NCBI GenBank assembly: GCA_910577665.1
Contig: CAJTOJ010000018.1
Location: forward strand, 1 to 64,000
Direction of reading: 5' to 3'
Source of the DNA: an uncultured Acetatifactor sp.
GTDB taxonomy: Bacteria; Bacillota; Clostridia; Lachnospirales; Lachnospiraceae
Length of the DNA stretch: 64,000 nucleotides
The number at the start of each line of letters is the position of its first letter. The first letter of the stretch is position 1. Positions 51,832 to 60,671 of this stretch are shown piece by piece. A program made the position numbers and the translations under genes. The notes beneath the pieces were generated by a model that worked only from the letters and a program-made list of their open reading frames with translations, did not search any database and was not told where the DNA came from.

Positions 51832-52671
51832 ATGTCAGTCAATTGGATTCGGGTAGAAGAATATTCATTTAACAGCTTTTTGATGATGGAGCGGTTCCAA
51901 CTCCGGATTCTCTTAAAGGCGGTGGAAAAGGACGAGGTGCTTGCCAGGCAGGCCGGGATTGCCCTTGGGGCCAATCCGGCAGTCCGGTGGTACTTCCTGC
52001 ACAAATGTCCGGAGTGCAGGGCGGTTGTGGAAGCATTGGGGGAGAAGGCAGCAGGGGAAACGGATGAAAAGGAAATCCGTGCAGCAGAACTGTATGTGCT
52101 CTCCTATGTGGAAGATTTTGTCACCTACACCACACCGGAAGTCATGGGCAGCAAGTGTGACTTTATATACGCATGGAGGAAGGAGCGGCTTCTGGAACTG
52201 GCAGATTTCCGGGGAAAAGTCGTCCTGGATGTGGGAAGCGGTTCGGGAAGACTTGCCTTCGCCGCAGCTGGGACTGCAAAGGAGGTCTATGCCAGCGAGC
52301 CGGTGGACTGCCTGCGCGAATACCTGCGGGATAAGATCCGCCGGGAGAAAATCAAAAATATCAAGGTGGTGGACGGGATGGCAGACAGCCTGCCATATCC
52401 TAATGACACTTTCGATATTGTCATGTCCGGTCACGTGGTGGGGGATGACTATGAGAGGGAACTTGCTGAGATTTTCCGCGTGGTGAAGTCAGGGGGCCTT
52501 GTGCTTGACTGTCCTGGGGAGGAGAGCCGTAAATGTGAGCCGGACAGGGAACTTGTAAGGCGGGGATTTGAAGAATTCCACTACAAGAGCTGCCTGGGCG
52601 GGGATGTGTACCGCTATAGGAAGCAGGTCTTTAAAGACGGGTATGGCAAAGTGCCCTTAGAAAACCATTGA
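51832..52671 (+). CDS. Class I SAM-dependent methyltransferase
   Basis: The protein is 279 residues from the ATG at 51832 (AGGAGG six bases upstream). An N-terminal helical part of about 120 residues carries CPECRAVVEALG, then the Rossmann methyltransferase core: VVLDVGSGSGRLAFAAAG (motif I), YASEPVDCLREY (acidic loop), VVDGMADSLPYPNDTFDIVM and a post-motif block EIFRVVKSGGLVLDCPGE. The C-terminus is basic. The substrate is unknown. Its stop codon lies inside the -35 box of the metG leader promoter. Confidence 0.88.
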   Translation: MSVNWIRVEEYSFNSFLMMERFQLRILLKAVEKDEVLARQAGIALGANPAVRWYFLHKCPECRAVVEALGEKAAGETDEKEIRAAELYVLSYVEDFVTYTTPEVMGSKCDFIYAWRKERLLELADFRGKVVLDVGSGSGRLAFAAAGTAKEVYASEPVDCLREYLRDKIRREKIKNIKVVDGMADSLPYPNDTFDIVMSGHVVGDDYERELAEIFRVVKSGGLVLDCPGEESRKCEPDRELVRRGFEEFHYKSCLGGDVYRYRKQVFKDGYGKVPLENH

Positions 52672-52697
52672 CAGGTTCCTGGAAAATGTGTTATCGT
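52668..52697 (+). promoter_or_regulatory. Promoter of the metG T-box leader
   Basis: TTGACA (52668-52673) and TATCGT (52692-52697) are 18 bases apart. The -35 box overlaps the TGA of the methyltransferase gene. Confidence 0.65.
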
Positions 52698-52751
52698 AAT
52701 CCATACAGATACTGCCCGTCCGCAAGGGCTGGCAGAAAGTGAATAAGTGTA

Positions 52752-53097
52752 AAACGCAGTGATGAAGAGAGTACATTTCTGCCCCTGCCTTACAGAGAAG
52801 ATCCCCGCAGGAGACTGCATGGCTGAGAGGGAGACGGGATGCAATGCATTTCCAGGCAGAAGGAAATGGAAGATGGCTTCTGAGCAGCGCACCGAACCTG
52901 GGGAGGACTGCGCGGACAGTGGTATACACTCCAGGTAAGGCTGCGACAGGTTCCGCCTGTTACAGCGGATAGGGTTCTGCATCCGGGGACCCGAAGAGGC
53001 CCATTTTGTGAGGAATGGGTGAAAAGAAGTGGTATCACGGGCATATTGGCCCGTCTTCTGGTGCATCTTATGATGCAGGGAAGACGGGCCTTTTTTG
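52752..53097 (+). promoter_or_regulatory. T-box riboswitch upstream of metG
   Basis: The leader opens with AGTGATGAAGAGAGTAC, the T-box stem I start with its AGAGAGTA loop. A TTCTGCC / GGCAGAA helix closes above an internal loop holding two ATG triplets (52866, 52873), candidates for the methionine specifier. The T-box bulge region reads 'aatgggtgaaaagaagtgg' then 'tatcacgg', and a terminator GGCCCGTCTTC / GAAGACGGGCC followed by TTTTTT ends it (53046-53097). Uncharged tRNA-Met would bind the bulge and open the terminator. The specifier choice is inferred from position, not folded. Confidence 0.88.
53046..53097 (+). terminator. T-box attenuator terminator
   Basis: GGCCCGTCTTC and GAAGACGGGCC form an 11-bp stem, with a smaller hairpin (TGCATC / GATGCA) in the loop, then TTTTTT. 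It is the regulated terminator of the metG leader. Confidence 0.88.
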
Positions 53098-53212
53098 ATT
53101 CCCGCGGGCTAATGTCTCACCTGCATTGCCATAAATGGAATGCAGGCAGACCATTGAATTGCAATCGCACAGGTGGAAAAATATGCTATTTAAGAAGAAA
53201 GGAGAATGCAGT

Positions 53213-55315
53213 ATGGAGAACAAGGGAAAGTACTATCTCACCACAGCCATTGCCTATACATCCGGCAAGCCCCATATCGGGAATAACTACGAGATTGTGA
53301 TGGCAGACTGTATCGCCCGTTTTAAGCGGAAGGAAGGCTATGAGGTCTTCTTCCAGACAGGCACCGATGAGCATGGGCAGAAGATTGAACTGAAGGCAAA
53401 AGAGGCAGGGGTCACACCCCAGACGTTCGTGGACGGAGTGGCAGGCACCATCCAGGGACTGTGCGACCTGCTGGACACCTCCTACGACAAGTTTATCCGC
53501 ACCACGGACAAGGACCATGAGCGCCAGGTGCAGAAGATTTTCAGGCGCCTTTATGACCAGGGGGATATCTATAAAGGGGCATATGAGGGCATGTACTGCA
53601 CGCCCTGCGAGTCTTTCTGGACAGAATCCCAGCTTGTAGATGGCAAGTGTCCTGACTGTGGGAGGGAGGTGAAGCCTGCCAGGGAGGAGGCATATTTCTT
53701 CCGTATGAGCAAATACGCGGACAGGCTGATCCAGCATATCAATGACCACCCGGAGTTCATCCAGCCGGTATCCAGGAAGAATGAGATGATGAACAACTTT
53801 CTGCTGCCGGGTCTTCAGGACCTGTGTGTGTCCCGGACTTCCTTCAAGTGGGGGATACCGGTGGATTTTGACGACAAACATGTGGTGTATGTATGGCTGG
53901 ATGCCTTGACCAACTATATCACGGGGATCGGCTATGATGCAGAGGGGAACAGCACGGACCAGTACAGGAAGCTCTGGCCGGCTGACCTTCACTTGATTGG
54001 AAAGGACATCATCCGTTTTCACACCATCTACTGGCCCATTTTCCTGATGGCCCTGGGGGAGCCGCTGCCAAAGCAGGTGTTCGGCCATCCCTGGCTGATG
54101 ATGAACGGGGGCAAGATGAGTAAGTCCAAGGGAAATGTGATCTACGTGGATGACCTGGTAGACTTTTTCGGAGTGGATGCCGTGCGGTATTACATGCTCC
54201 ACGAGATGCCCTATGACAATGACGGGAATGCTACCTGGGAACTGATTGCAGAGCGGAACAATTCCGACCTGGCCAATACCCTGGGGAACCTGGTAAACCG
54301 GACGATTGCCATGAGCAACAAATATTTTGGAGGCGTGGTGTCCGATAAGGGCGTGGCCCTGACAGGACAGGATACCGAAGCAGACCGCGACTTGAAGCAG
54401 ACGGCTACCAGTGGTTATGCCAAGGTGGCCGGGAAGATGGAGGAACTTAAGATAGCGGATGCGCTGACGGAGATCTTCGCCATTTTCAAACGCTGCAACA
54501 AATATATAGACGAGACAGAACCATGGGTGCTGGCCAAGGATCCGGGGAAGGCAGACCGGCTGTCCACAGTGCTTTACAACCTGGTGGAGGGTATCTGCAT
54601 CGGTGCTTCCCTGCTGGAACCCTTTATGCCCCGGACTGCCGGGAAGATTGCGGCACAGTTAGGCACCTCCCTGAGGGCGTTTGACCAGCTGGGCAATTTT
54701 GGACGCTACCCGGATGGAAACAAGGTCACGGACAAGCCCGAGATCCTCTTTGCAAGGCTGGACATGAAGGAAGTGGAGAGACGGGAGGAAGAACTGACGG
54801 CGGCCATGGTGGCAGCTGCCAGGAAAGCAGGGACAGGAAGTGACAGTGGTGTCACAGAAGAAAAACAGGAAGAGAAAGACCCCCGGCAGGAGGGTAGGAA
54901 CGGCAAAAGCAATGGCGCCCAGGCAGGCGCAGGCCGCGGTCTGGAGAATAACGGCACCCAGGCAGACGGCATAGATGTGGAAGCCAAGCCCGAGATCACA
55001 TATGATGACTTTGCAAGGCTCCAGTTCCAGGTGGGGGAGATCATTGCCTGTGAAGCAGTGCCAAAGTCCAAGAAACTGCTGTGCAGCCAGGTACGGATCG
55101 GCAGCCAGGTGAAGCAGATTGTATCCGGAATCAAGGCACACTATACCCCGGAGGAGATGGTAGGTAAGAAAGTGATGGTGCTGGTGAACCTGAAACCTGC
55201 CACCCTGGCAGGGGTTCTCTCCGAGGGCATGCTGCTGTGCGCCGAGGATGAGGCAGGAGCCCTGTCCCTGATGGTGCCGGAACGGCAGATGCCGTCCGGC
55301 GCGGAGATTGCATAG
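53213..55315 (+). CDS. metG: Methionyl-tRNA synthetase
   Basis: The protein is 700 residues. The catalytic domain has YTSGKPHIGNNYE (HIGH motif), a zinc knuckle CTPCESF and KCPDCG near residue 145, and GGKMSKSKGNV (KMSKS) near 300. The anticodon-binding helices follow, then a low-complexity linker (about 520-580, many Glu, Gly and Asn) and a C-terminal OB-fold tRNA-binding domain starting ITYDDFARLQFQVGEIIACE. The ATG at 53213 follows AAAGGAG; upstream codons lie beyond the T-box terminator but lack a site. Regulated by the Met T-box just upstream. Confidence 0.96.
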   Translation: MENKGKYYLTTAIAYTSGKPHIGNNYEIVMADCIARFKRKEGYEVFFQTGTDEHGQKIELKAKEAGVTPQTFVDGVAGTIQGLCDLLDTSYDKFIRTTDKDHERQVQKIFRRLYDQGDIYKGAYEGMYCTPCESFWTESQLVDGKCPDCGREVKPAREEAYFFRMSKYADRLIQHINDHPEFIQPVSRKNEMMNNFLLPGLQDLCVSRTSFKWGIPVDFDDKHVVYVWLDALTNYITGIGYDAEGNSTDQYRKLWPADLHLIGKDIIRFHTIYWPIFLMALGEPLPKQVFGHPWLMMNGGKMSKSKGNVIYVDDLVDFFGVDAVRYYMLHEMPYDNDGNATWELIAERNNSDLANTLGNLVNRTIAMSNKYFGGVVSDKGVALTGQDTEADRDLKQTATSGYAKVAGKMEELKIADALTEIFAIFKRCNKYIDETEPWVLAKDPGKADRLSTVLYNLVEGICIGASLLEPFMPRTAGKIAAQLGTSLRAFDQLGNFGRYPDGNKVTDKPEILFARLDMKEVERREEELTAAMVAAARKAGTGSDSGVTEEKQEEKDPRQEGRNGKSNGAQAGAGRGLENNGTQADGIDVEAKPEITYDDFARLQFQVGEIIACEAVPKSKKLLCSQVRIGSQVKQIVSGIKAHYTPEEMVGKKVMVLVNLKPATLAGVLSEGMLLCAEDEAGALSLMVPERQMPSGAEIA

Positions 55316-55316
55316 G

Positions 55317-55389
55317 CATGTGTGCGCCAAAACGCTTGCTTTTTGTGTTTTGTGTGCGGCTGTTGTTGTAAATGGAGGGAACAATAACG
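55317..55389 (+). repeat. Mosaic hairpin repeat, decayed copy
   Basis: It carries 'tgtgcgccaaaacgcttgc', 'gttttgtgtgcggctgttg' and ends AACAATAAC; it matches the right half of the copy at 45115 with several changes. It starts directly after the metG stop. Confidence 0.65.
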
Positions 55390-55426
55390 CAAAGGGTAAT
55401 ATTTTTATAAACTTTTTGATTTTGAC

Positions 55427-55455
55427 TTAAAATTTACAGGGAAATGCGTTATACT
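55427..55455 (+). promoter_or_regulatory. Promoter of the alpha/beta hydrolase gene
   Basis: TTAAAA and TATACT are separated by 17 bases in an AT-rich patch after the repeat. About 160 bases of leader follow. Confidence 0.5.
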
Positions 55456-55616
55456 AGAACAATGAGCATTTCCCTGTCCGGGCGTAAGTCGGCTGCTGTC
55501 TGCCACATAACCAGCGGCAGGATCCGGGAATGACCAGACAGGCAGGCGATAACGGGATGGTGTAAGACGGCTGGAAGACAATGGCTGGCGAATGTTGGCA
55601 AAGCAGGGTATGTGGT

Positions 55617-56585
55617 ATGGTGAAGGAAGAATTGTATTTTGATTCCCGCGATGGGAAGAGCAGACTGCACGCGGTTAGGTATGCACCGGATGCAGGGCAG
55701 CAGATCCGCTGTGTCCTGCAGATTGTACATGGCATGGCAGAATATGTGGAACGCTATGAAGAATTTGCCGGATATCTTACAGAGAGAGGATTTGTTGTCA
55801 CAGGGGAAGACCATCTGGGACATGGGAGATCTGTGGGGGAAGGCGGTAAGTACGGGTATTTCTGCGAGCAGGATCCCGCCACGGTGCTAGTGCGGGATGC
55901 CCACCGGCTGAAGAAGATGACCCAGGCCCTCTACCCGGATGTACCCTATGTGATCATGGGACACAGTATGGGATCTTTCATCACCCGGAACTACCTGTGC
56001 CGCTATGGCACAGGGGTCGCAGGGGCAGTTATCATGGGCACGGGTATGCAGCCCAAAGGACTGATTGCCTGTTCCAGGTGCCTGGCAGGACTCCAGAAAA
56101 TATTCTCTGGCTCCCGCCATGTGAGCAAAGGGATTGACAGGCTGGCCTTCGGCAGTTATAACAAGCTGACCGGGGAGCACAGGACAGATTTTGACTGGCT
56201 GTCCCGGGATTCGGAGCGGGTAGACCGGTATGTGGCGGATCCCCTGTGTGGATTCACATTTACCACAAATGGTTTTGCTGCATTATTTGAGCTGATCTGG
56301 AGGCTGTACAAGCTTGAGAACCTGCAGAAGATGCCAGCATCCCTTCCGGTATTCATGGTGTCAGGCACGGCAGATCCGGTGGGAGACTATGGCAAAGGGG
56401 TAAAGAGGGCCTACGATTCCCTGGTTGCGGCAGGACTTGGGCATGTGACCTTAAAGCTGTATGAAGGAGGTCGGCATGAACTCCTGAACGAGACCAATCG
56501 AGGTGAGGTCATGGAGGATATCTGCAGGTGGGTGGAAGAGACGGTTCTGACAGCACACACCCAAGGGGTGTGGGAGACGGTATGA
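55617..56585 (+). CDS. Alpha/beta hydrolase, lysophospholipase type
   Basis: The protein is 322 residues from the ATG at 55617; ATG 55581 adds 12 residues and has no good site. It follows the serine-hydrolase layout: QIVHGMAEYVERYEEFAGYL (oxyanion His-Gly), EDHLGHGRS, the nucleophile elbow VIMGHSMGSFITRNY, a helical lid, Asp in VSGTADPVGDYG and His in YEGGRHELLNE. The family includes monoacylglycerol lipases and lysophospholipases. It is cytoplasmic and overlaps the next gene by four bases (ATGA). Confidence 0.9.
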   Translation: MVKEELYFDSRDGKSRLHAVRYAPDAGQQIRCVLQIVHGMAEYVERYEEFAGYLTERGFVVTGEDHLGHGRSVGEGGKYGYFCEQDPATVLVRDAHRLKKMTQALYPDVPYVIMGHSMGSFITRNYLCRYGTGVAGAVIMGTGMQPKGLIACSRCLAGLQKIFSGSRHVSKGIDRLAFGSYNKLTGEHRTDFDWLSRDSERVDRYVADPLCGFTFTTNGFAALFELIWRLYKLENLQKMPASLPVFMVSGTADPVGDYGKGVKRAYDSLVAAGLGHVTLKLYEGGRHELLNETNRGEVMEDICRWVEETVLTAHTQGVWETV

Positions 56586-57058
56586 GGGATGCCCACGGCT
56601 ATGAACTCAGGTGGGCCAGGGAGGGCGAATGGTCTGCCGCCATTAGGATGGTTTGGCGTACTTTCCTGAAGTTTGAAGGAAAGGATTACACAAAGGAGGG
56701 CATTCAGAACTTTTATGAATTCCTGACAGACGACAGACTCTATATGTCCTTTCTGCGGGGGGAATATCCCATGATGGTAGCGCTGGACAATGGCAGGATC
56801 ATCGGCGTGGGAACCATCCGGGACAGAAACCGTCTGTCCCTGTTGTTTGTAGAAGAAGCCTACCACCATATGGGGGTTGGGAGTGCCATACTTTACGGGC
56901 TGTGTACGTATCTGAAAAATGAAGTGGGGGAAGGATACATGCGCCTGATGGCGGCTCCTTACGCTGTAGATTTCTATAGGAAGCTGGGATTTAGCCAGGA
57001 TGGCCCGGAGCGGGAGTTTGGTGGGATCCGGGTGACTGTGATGGAGAAGGAATTCTGA
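56582..57058 (+). CDS. GNAT-family N-acetyltransferase
   Basis: The protein is 158 residues and starts at the ATG inside the ATGA overlap with the hydrolase gene. The acetyl-CoA loop is LLFVEEAYHHMGVGSAILYGLC (Q/R-x-x-G-x-G/A variant, HHMGVG), preceded by GVGTIRDRNRLSLLFV and followed by FYRKLGFSQDG. Substrate unknown. Co-translated with the hydrolase, so the two may modify the same metabolite. Confidence 0.88.
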   Translation: MRDAHGYELRWAREGEWSAAIRMVWRTFLKFEGKDYTKEGIQNFYEFLTDDRLYMSFLRGEYPMMVALDNGRIIGVGTIRDRNRLSLLFVEEAYHHMGVGSAILYGLCTYLKNEVGEGYMRLMAAPYAVDFYRKLGFSQDGPEREFGGIRVTVMEKEF

Positions 57059-57103
57059 AAGCAGAGATCTCTTTTCACGGAGGAGATTACGAGGAGGATT
57101 AAA

Positions 57104-57838
57104 ATGAAACTATTTGATTTGGAAAGCCCGCTGATGCAGGCCCTGGGGAAGATGGCGGATCTTATGTGGCTGAATCTGCTTACTTTTGTCTGTTGCATTC
57201 CCATTATTACCATTGGCCCTGCCTTGACGGCCATGCACTATATGGCCTTGAAGATGGCCAGGAACGAAGAATGCTATATCACCCGGGGATACTTCAAATC
57301 CTTCAGACAGAATTTCAGGCAGGCAATCCTGATCTGGCTGATCCTGCTATTTGTGATCCTGGTAATTATCGGGGACTTCTACATCATGCGCAGTTCTGGT
57401 ATCTCTTTTCACATCGTGCTGCAGGTGGTCATCACCGTTGTGGCCGTCCTGGTACTGTTTACAGGCACGTTTGTATTTCCCGTTCTGGCAAAGTTCGACA
57501 ATACCATCTGGAGAACTTTTAAAAATGCTTTTTTGATGAGTATCATGCAGTTTCCGAAGACCATCTTGATGATTATCTTAAGTGTCCTGCCAGTGGTCCT
57601 GTTTTTCATATCCATGAGGTTGACGCCTGTTGTGTTCCTGTTCGGTATGAGCGTGCCGGCCTGGCTTTCCGCCAAGCTCTACAATAAATTCTTCAAAAAA
57701 CTGGAGGACCAGATCAGCGGGGCCAATGCAGAGGAAGGGGAGGAAGGCGCTGCCGGGGAAGATTCTGAAGAGGATGAGAGGATTTTCAAGGACGAATTGG
57801 ATGAGGCGCTGGTGGAGGATGCTACCAGGAACGGATGA
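57104..57838 (+). CDS. YesL-family (DUF624) membrane protein
   Basis: The protein is 244 residues with about five membrane helices and an acidic C-terminal tail (EEGEEGAAGEDSEEDE). The N-terminus LFDLESPLMQALGKMADLMWLNLLTFVCCIPI with ITIGPALTAMHYMALKM is the YesL hallmark. The family often lies beside sugar ABC transporter genes in Firmicutes; here an MsmK-type ATPase gene follows 227 bases downstream. Its function is unknown. GAGGAGGATTAAA precedes the ATG. Confidence 0.9.
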   Translation: MKLFDLESPLMQALGKMADLMWLNLLTFVCCIPIITIGPALTAMHYMALKMARNEECYITRGYFKSFRQNFRQAILIWLILLFVILVIIGDFYIMRSSGISFHIVLQVVITVVAVLVLFTGTFVFPVLAKFDNTIWRTFKNAFLMSIMQFPKTILMIILSVLPVVLFFISMRLTPVVFLFGMSVPAWLSAKLYNKFFKKLEDQISGANAEEGEEGAAGEDSEEDERIFKDELDEALVEDATRNG

Positions 57839-57873
57839 TCGTTGTTAAAATTGTCCAAAAAAGACAGAGATAA

Positions 57874-57902
57874 TTGAACAAAGTGACAAGTATTGATAAA
57901 AA
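57874..57902 (+). promoter_or_regulatory. Possible promoter upstream of msmK
   Basis: TTGAAC and TAAAAA are 17 bases apart. A -10-like TATACT lies nearer the gene (about 57989) without a good -35 box, and an inverted repeat TCACAAA..TTTGTGA (57926-57952) lies between them. Which site is used is not clear. Confidence 0.35.
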
Positions 57903-58065
57903 AAATGTTGTCTATAAGCAATTCTCACAAACCGAAAGAAAAACTTTGTGAATTAATGGTATGGCGTTAAATTGTGTTTTTCGTTATACTGTGTCTAAAG
58001 CCAATGACGTAAGTCAATAAAAAGAGGGCGTTACAATTGTCAACAGTGAAAGGAGTTTATCAGTT

Positions 58066-59178
58066 ATGGCAAGTTTATCTTTGACAAATGTCTGTAAGGT
58101 ATATCCCAACGGTTTTGAGGCAGTTAAGGACTTCAACCTGCAGATCGCAGACAAGGAGTTCATCATCTTCGTAGGACCTTCAGGCTGTGGTAAGTCCACT
58201 ACACTGCGTATGATCGCTGGCCTGGAAGATATTTCCTCCGGTGAGCTGAAGATTGGTGACAGGGTTGTGAACGATGTGGAACCCAAGGACCGTGACATCG
58301 CAATGGTATTCCAGAACTACGCTCTGTATCCTCATATGTCCGTATATGACAATATGGCATTTGGTCTGAAGCTGAGGAAGGTTCCCAAGGACCAGATCGA
58401 CAAGATGGTGAAGGAAGCTGCCAAGATCCTTGACCTGACTCCTCTCCTTGACCGTAAGCCGAAGGCTCTGTCCGGTGGTCAGAGACAGCGTGTGGCCATG
58501 GGCCGTGCTATCGTTCGTAATCCTAAGGTGTTCCTGATGGATGAGCCTCTGTCCAACCTGGATGCTAAGCTGCGTGTGCAGATGCGTGTTGAGATTTCCA
58601 AGCTGCATCAGAGACTGGGTACCACCATTATCTACGTTACACATGACCAGACCGAGGCTATGACCCTGGGTACTAGGATCGTTGTTATGAAGGACGGTGT
58701 GATCCAGCAGGTGGATACTCCTCAGAATCTGTATCAGAAGCCCCAGAACCTGTTCGTGGCAGGATTCATGGGATCCCCGCAGATGAACTTCCTGGATGCA
58801 ACCGTGAAGGTATCCGGCGCCGTGGCGAGCCTGGAGATCGCGGGCCACAGCATTCCGCTGCCTCCTGCAAAATCCAAGAAGCTGATTGATGGTGGCTATG
58901 ATGGAAAGCTGGTTACATTCGGTATCCGTCCCGAGGATATTTATGATTCCGAGGCATTTATTGCTTCCTCTCCTCAGAGCGTATTCGAGTCTACCGTAAG
59001 GGTATACGAGTTGCTTGGTGCTGAAGTGTATCTGTACTTTGATCTGGAAGAGTTCCCGATCACTGCAAGGGTTGATCCCCGTACTGCTTCCAGACCTGGT
59101 GACAGCATTAAGTTCGCATTTGATATCGATAAGATCCATGTATTCGATAAAGAGACCGAGCAGGTTATCACGAACTAG
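58066..59178 (+). CDS. msmK: Sugar ABC transporter ATP-binding protein (MsmK/UgpC type)
   Basis: The protein is 370 residues. The ATPase domain has Walker A GPSGCGKST, the Q-loop FQNYALYPHM, signature LSGGQRQRVAMG, Walker B VFLMDEPLSNLD and the H-loop THDQ. The C-terminal 130 residues form the OB-type regulatory domain of sugar importers (FVAGFMGSPQMNFL onward). It has no transporter partner beside it, while the importer at 26.4-29.5 kb lacks an ATPase, so it is probably the shared energiser. Its codon choice differs from its neighbours (frequent CGT, GCT, GTT), a sign of high expression. AAAGGAG precedes the ATG. Confidence 0.95.
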   Translation: MASLSLTNVCKVYPNGFEAVKDFNLQIADKEFIIFVGPSGCGKSTTLRMIAGLEDISSGELKIGDRVVNDVEPKDRDIAMVFQNYALYPHMSVYDNMAFGLKLRKVPKDQIDKMVKEAAKILDLTPLLDRKPKALSGGQRQRVAMGRAIVRNPKVFLMDEPLSNLDAKLRVQMRVEISKLHQRLGTTIIYVTHDQTEAMTLGTRIVVMKDGVIQQVDTPQNLYQKPQNLFVAGFMGSPQMNFLDATVKVSGAVASLEIAGHSIPLPPAKSKKLIDGGYDGKLVTFGIRPEDIYDSEAFIASSPQSVFESTVRVYELLGAEVYLYFDLEEFPITARVDPRTASRPGDSIKFAFDIDKIHVFDKETEQVITN

Positions 59179-59193
59179 TAGGAAATTATGTAA

Positions 59194-59222
59194 GGGGGTG
59201 CTGACATCAGCACCCCCTTTTT
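59194..59222 (+). terminator. Rho-independent terminator after msmK
   Basis: GGGGGTGCTGA and TCAGCACCCCC form a perfect 11-bp stem with a short loop, followed by TTTTT, 16 bases after the stop codon. Confidence 0.9.
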
Positions 59223-59243
59223 GACATAAGAGACAGATGGATG

Positions 59244-59358
59244 TGCCCGCCAAAGGCGGGCATGAGGCATAAGTTAGGAAGTAAACTTCCTATGGCAGAC
59301 CTAAGGTCTGCCATCAAAGAGCAAATATTGATTGATATGCCCACTGAAGCGGGCACGG
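59244..59358 (+). repeat. Cluster of four hairpins
   Basis: In 115 bp lie GCCCGCC-AAA-GGCGGGC, TAGGAAGT-AAA-CTTCCTA, GGCAGACC-TAA-GGTCTGCC and GCCCACT-GAA-GCGGGC. The first and last are related and are each followed by 'cat/cac..ggcataag'-like sequence, as if duplicated. The cluster forms the leader of the regulator gene at 59368. Confidence 0.75.
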
Positions 59359-59367
59359 GGTATAAGA

Positions 59368-60456
59368 ATGATTTCAAGTCAGACAATCCAGACAAGTATA
59401 GAGGAACTGAAGGCAATCACCAAAGTGGATCTGTGTGTGTATGATCTAATGGGTTCCCTTGTGGCATCCACCACGGAAGATACAGAGATCACACCAGACC
59501 TGGTGGTGGGCTTTGTGAATTCCCCTGCAGACAGCCAGGTGATGGGCCAGCACCATCTGCTGAAAATCATCAGTGAGGGGGAGCTTCTGTATGTGCTGAT
59601 GGCGAAAGGAAGCAGCGATGACGTCTATATGGTAGGGCGGATCGCCGCATGTCAGATCCGAAACCTGGCCATAGCATATAAAGAACGTTTTGACAGGAAC
59701 AATTTTTTCCAGAACCTGCTTCTGGACAATCTTCTCCTGGTGGATATCTATAACAGGGCCAAGAAGCTCCATATCGAAGTGGCAGTACCCAGGGCGGTAT
59801 TCCTGGTGGAGACAAGACTGGAGAAGGACGGGATCGTTACAGAGCTGCTCAAAGGAATGTTCTCCAGCCAGGCGGGGGACTATATCACGGCGGTGGATGA
59901 GAGCAGCGTGATCTTGATCAAATCCCTGGAGCCGAACCATACCCAGGAGGACATGGAAGCGGTGGCGGATACCATTGTGGCTATGATGAACGCAGAGGCC
60001 ATGATGAATGTAAGGGTGTCTTTTGGCACGGTGGTCCAGGAGCTGAAGGATGTCTCCAAGTCCTACAAAGAAGCCAAGATGGCCCTGGACGTGGGAAAGA
60101 TCTTCTACGCAGAGAAAAATGTGATCGCCTACAGTGCGCTGGGCATCGGGCGATTGATCTACCAGCTTCCCATTAACCTCTGCAGGATATTTATTGAAGA
60201 GATCTTTGGGGAAAATGTGCCCAATGATCTGGATGAGGAGACTCTGACAACCATCAACAAGTTTTTCGAGAATAATTTAAATGTGTCTGAGACATCCAGG
60301 CAGTTGTTTGTCCACAGGAATACCCTGGTATACCGGATTGAAAAGATCCAGAAGAGTACCGGTCTGGATCTGCGTAAATTTGATGATGCGCTGACGTTTA
60401 AAATTGCACTGATGGTAGTAAGTTATATGAAGTATCTGGATGAGGTAGTGTATTGA
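59368..60456 (+). CDS. PucR/CdaR-type transcriptional regulator
   Basis: The protein is 362 residues from the ATG at 59368 (GGGGTATAAG upstream). The N-terminal part (SIEELKAITKVDLCVYDLMG) looks like a small-molecule sensor domain of the CdaR/sugar-diacid group, a middle GGDEF-like region follows, and the C-terminal helix-turn-helix reads NVSETSRQLFVHRNTLVYRIEKI, the HTH_30 hallmark. The ligand is unknown. It stands between the msmK terminator and a DUF6128-like gene; a link with carbohydrate control is plausible. Confidence 0.88.
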   Translation: MISSQTIQTSIEELKAITKVDLCVYDLMGSLVASTTEDTEITPDLVVGFVNSPADSQVMGQHHLLKIISEGELLYVLMAKGSSDDVYMVGRIAACQIRNLAIAYKERFDRNNFFQNLLLDNLLLVDIYNRAKKLHIEVAVPRAVFLVETRLEKDGIVTELLKGMFSSQAGDYITAVDESSVILIKSLEPNHTQEDMEAVADTIVAMMNAEAMMNVRVSFGTVVQELKDVSKSYKEAKMALDVGKIFYAEKNVIAYSALGIGRLIYQLPINLCRIFIEEIFGENVPNDLDEETLTTINKFFENNLNVSETSRQLFVHRNTLVYRIEKIQKSTGLDLRKFDDALTFKIALMVVSYMKYLDEVVY

Positions 60457-60606
60457 GGAATTGTAGAAATATCCTGATATAACCTAAAGACGGAAAATCT
60501 GCTTCAAAATAAGACCGGGACTGGTATGTGAAAAGTTTCCAGGAGAGGTCATAACAGAGACAACCCCCCGAATATACTTAAGCGAGAGTAGGAACGGCGG
60601 CAGGGA

Positions 60607-60634
60607 TCCTGGCAGGCTCCAGAGCCTGCCAGGA
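60607..60634 (+). other. Perfect 13-bp hairpin upstream of the DUF6128-like gene
   Basis: TCCTGGCAGGCTC and GAGCCTGCCAGGA are exact complements with a two-base spacer. No T-run follows, and a ribosome binding site lies 27 bases downstream, so it may shape the mRNA 5' end or be a protein-binding palindrome. Confidence 0.6.
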
Positions 60635-60671
60635 CGAGATGCTGTACCAGAGTATATCCGGGGGTGATTTT

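Noticed and set aside
52752..53097. SAM riboswitch before metG
   Set aside because: The stem I start with AGAGAGTA, the T-box-like bulge and the terminator layout fit a T-box; no SAM-I core was seen.
53186..54202. Minus-strand frame of 338 codons opposite metG
   Set aside because: It is a shadow of the metG codon pattern with no domain and no start signal.
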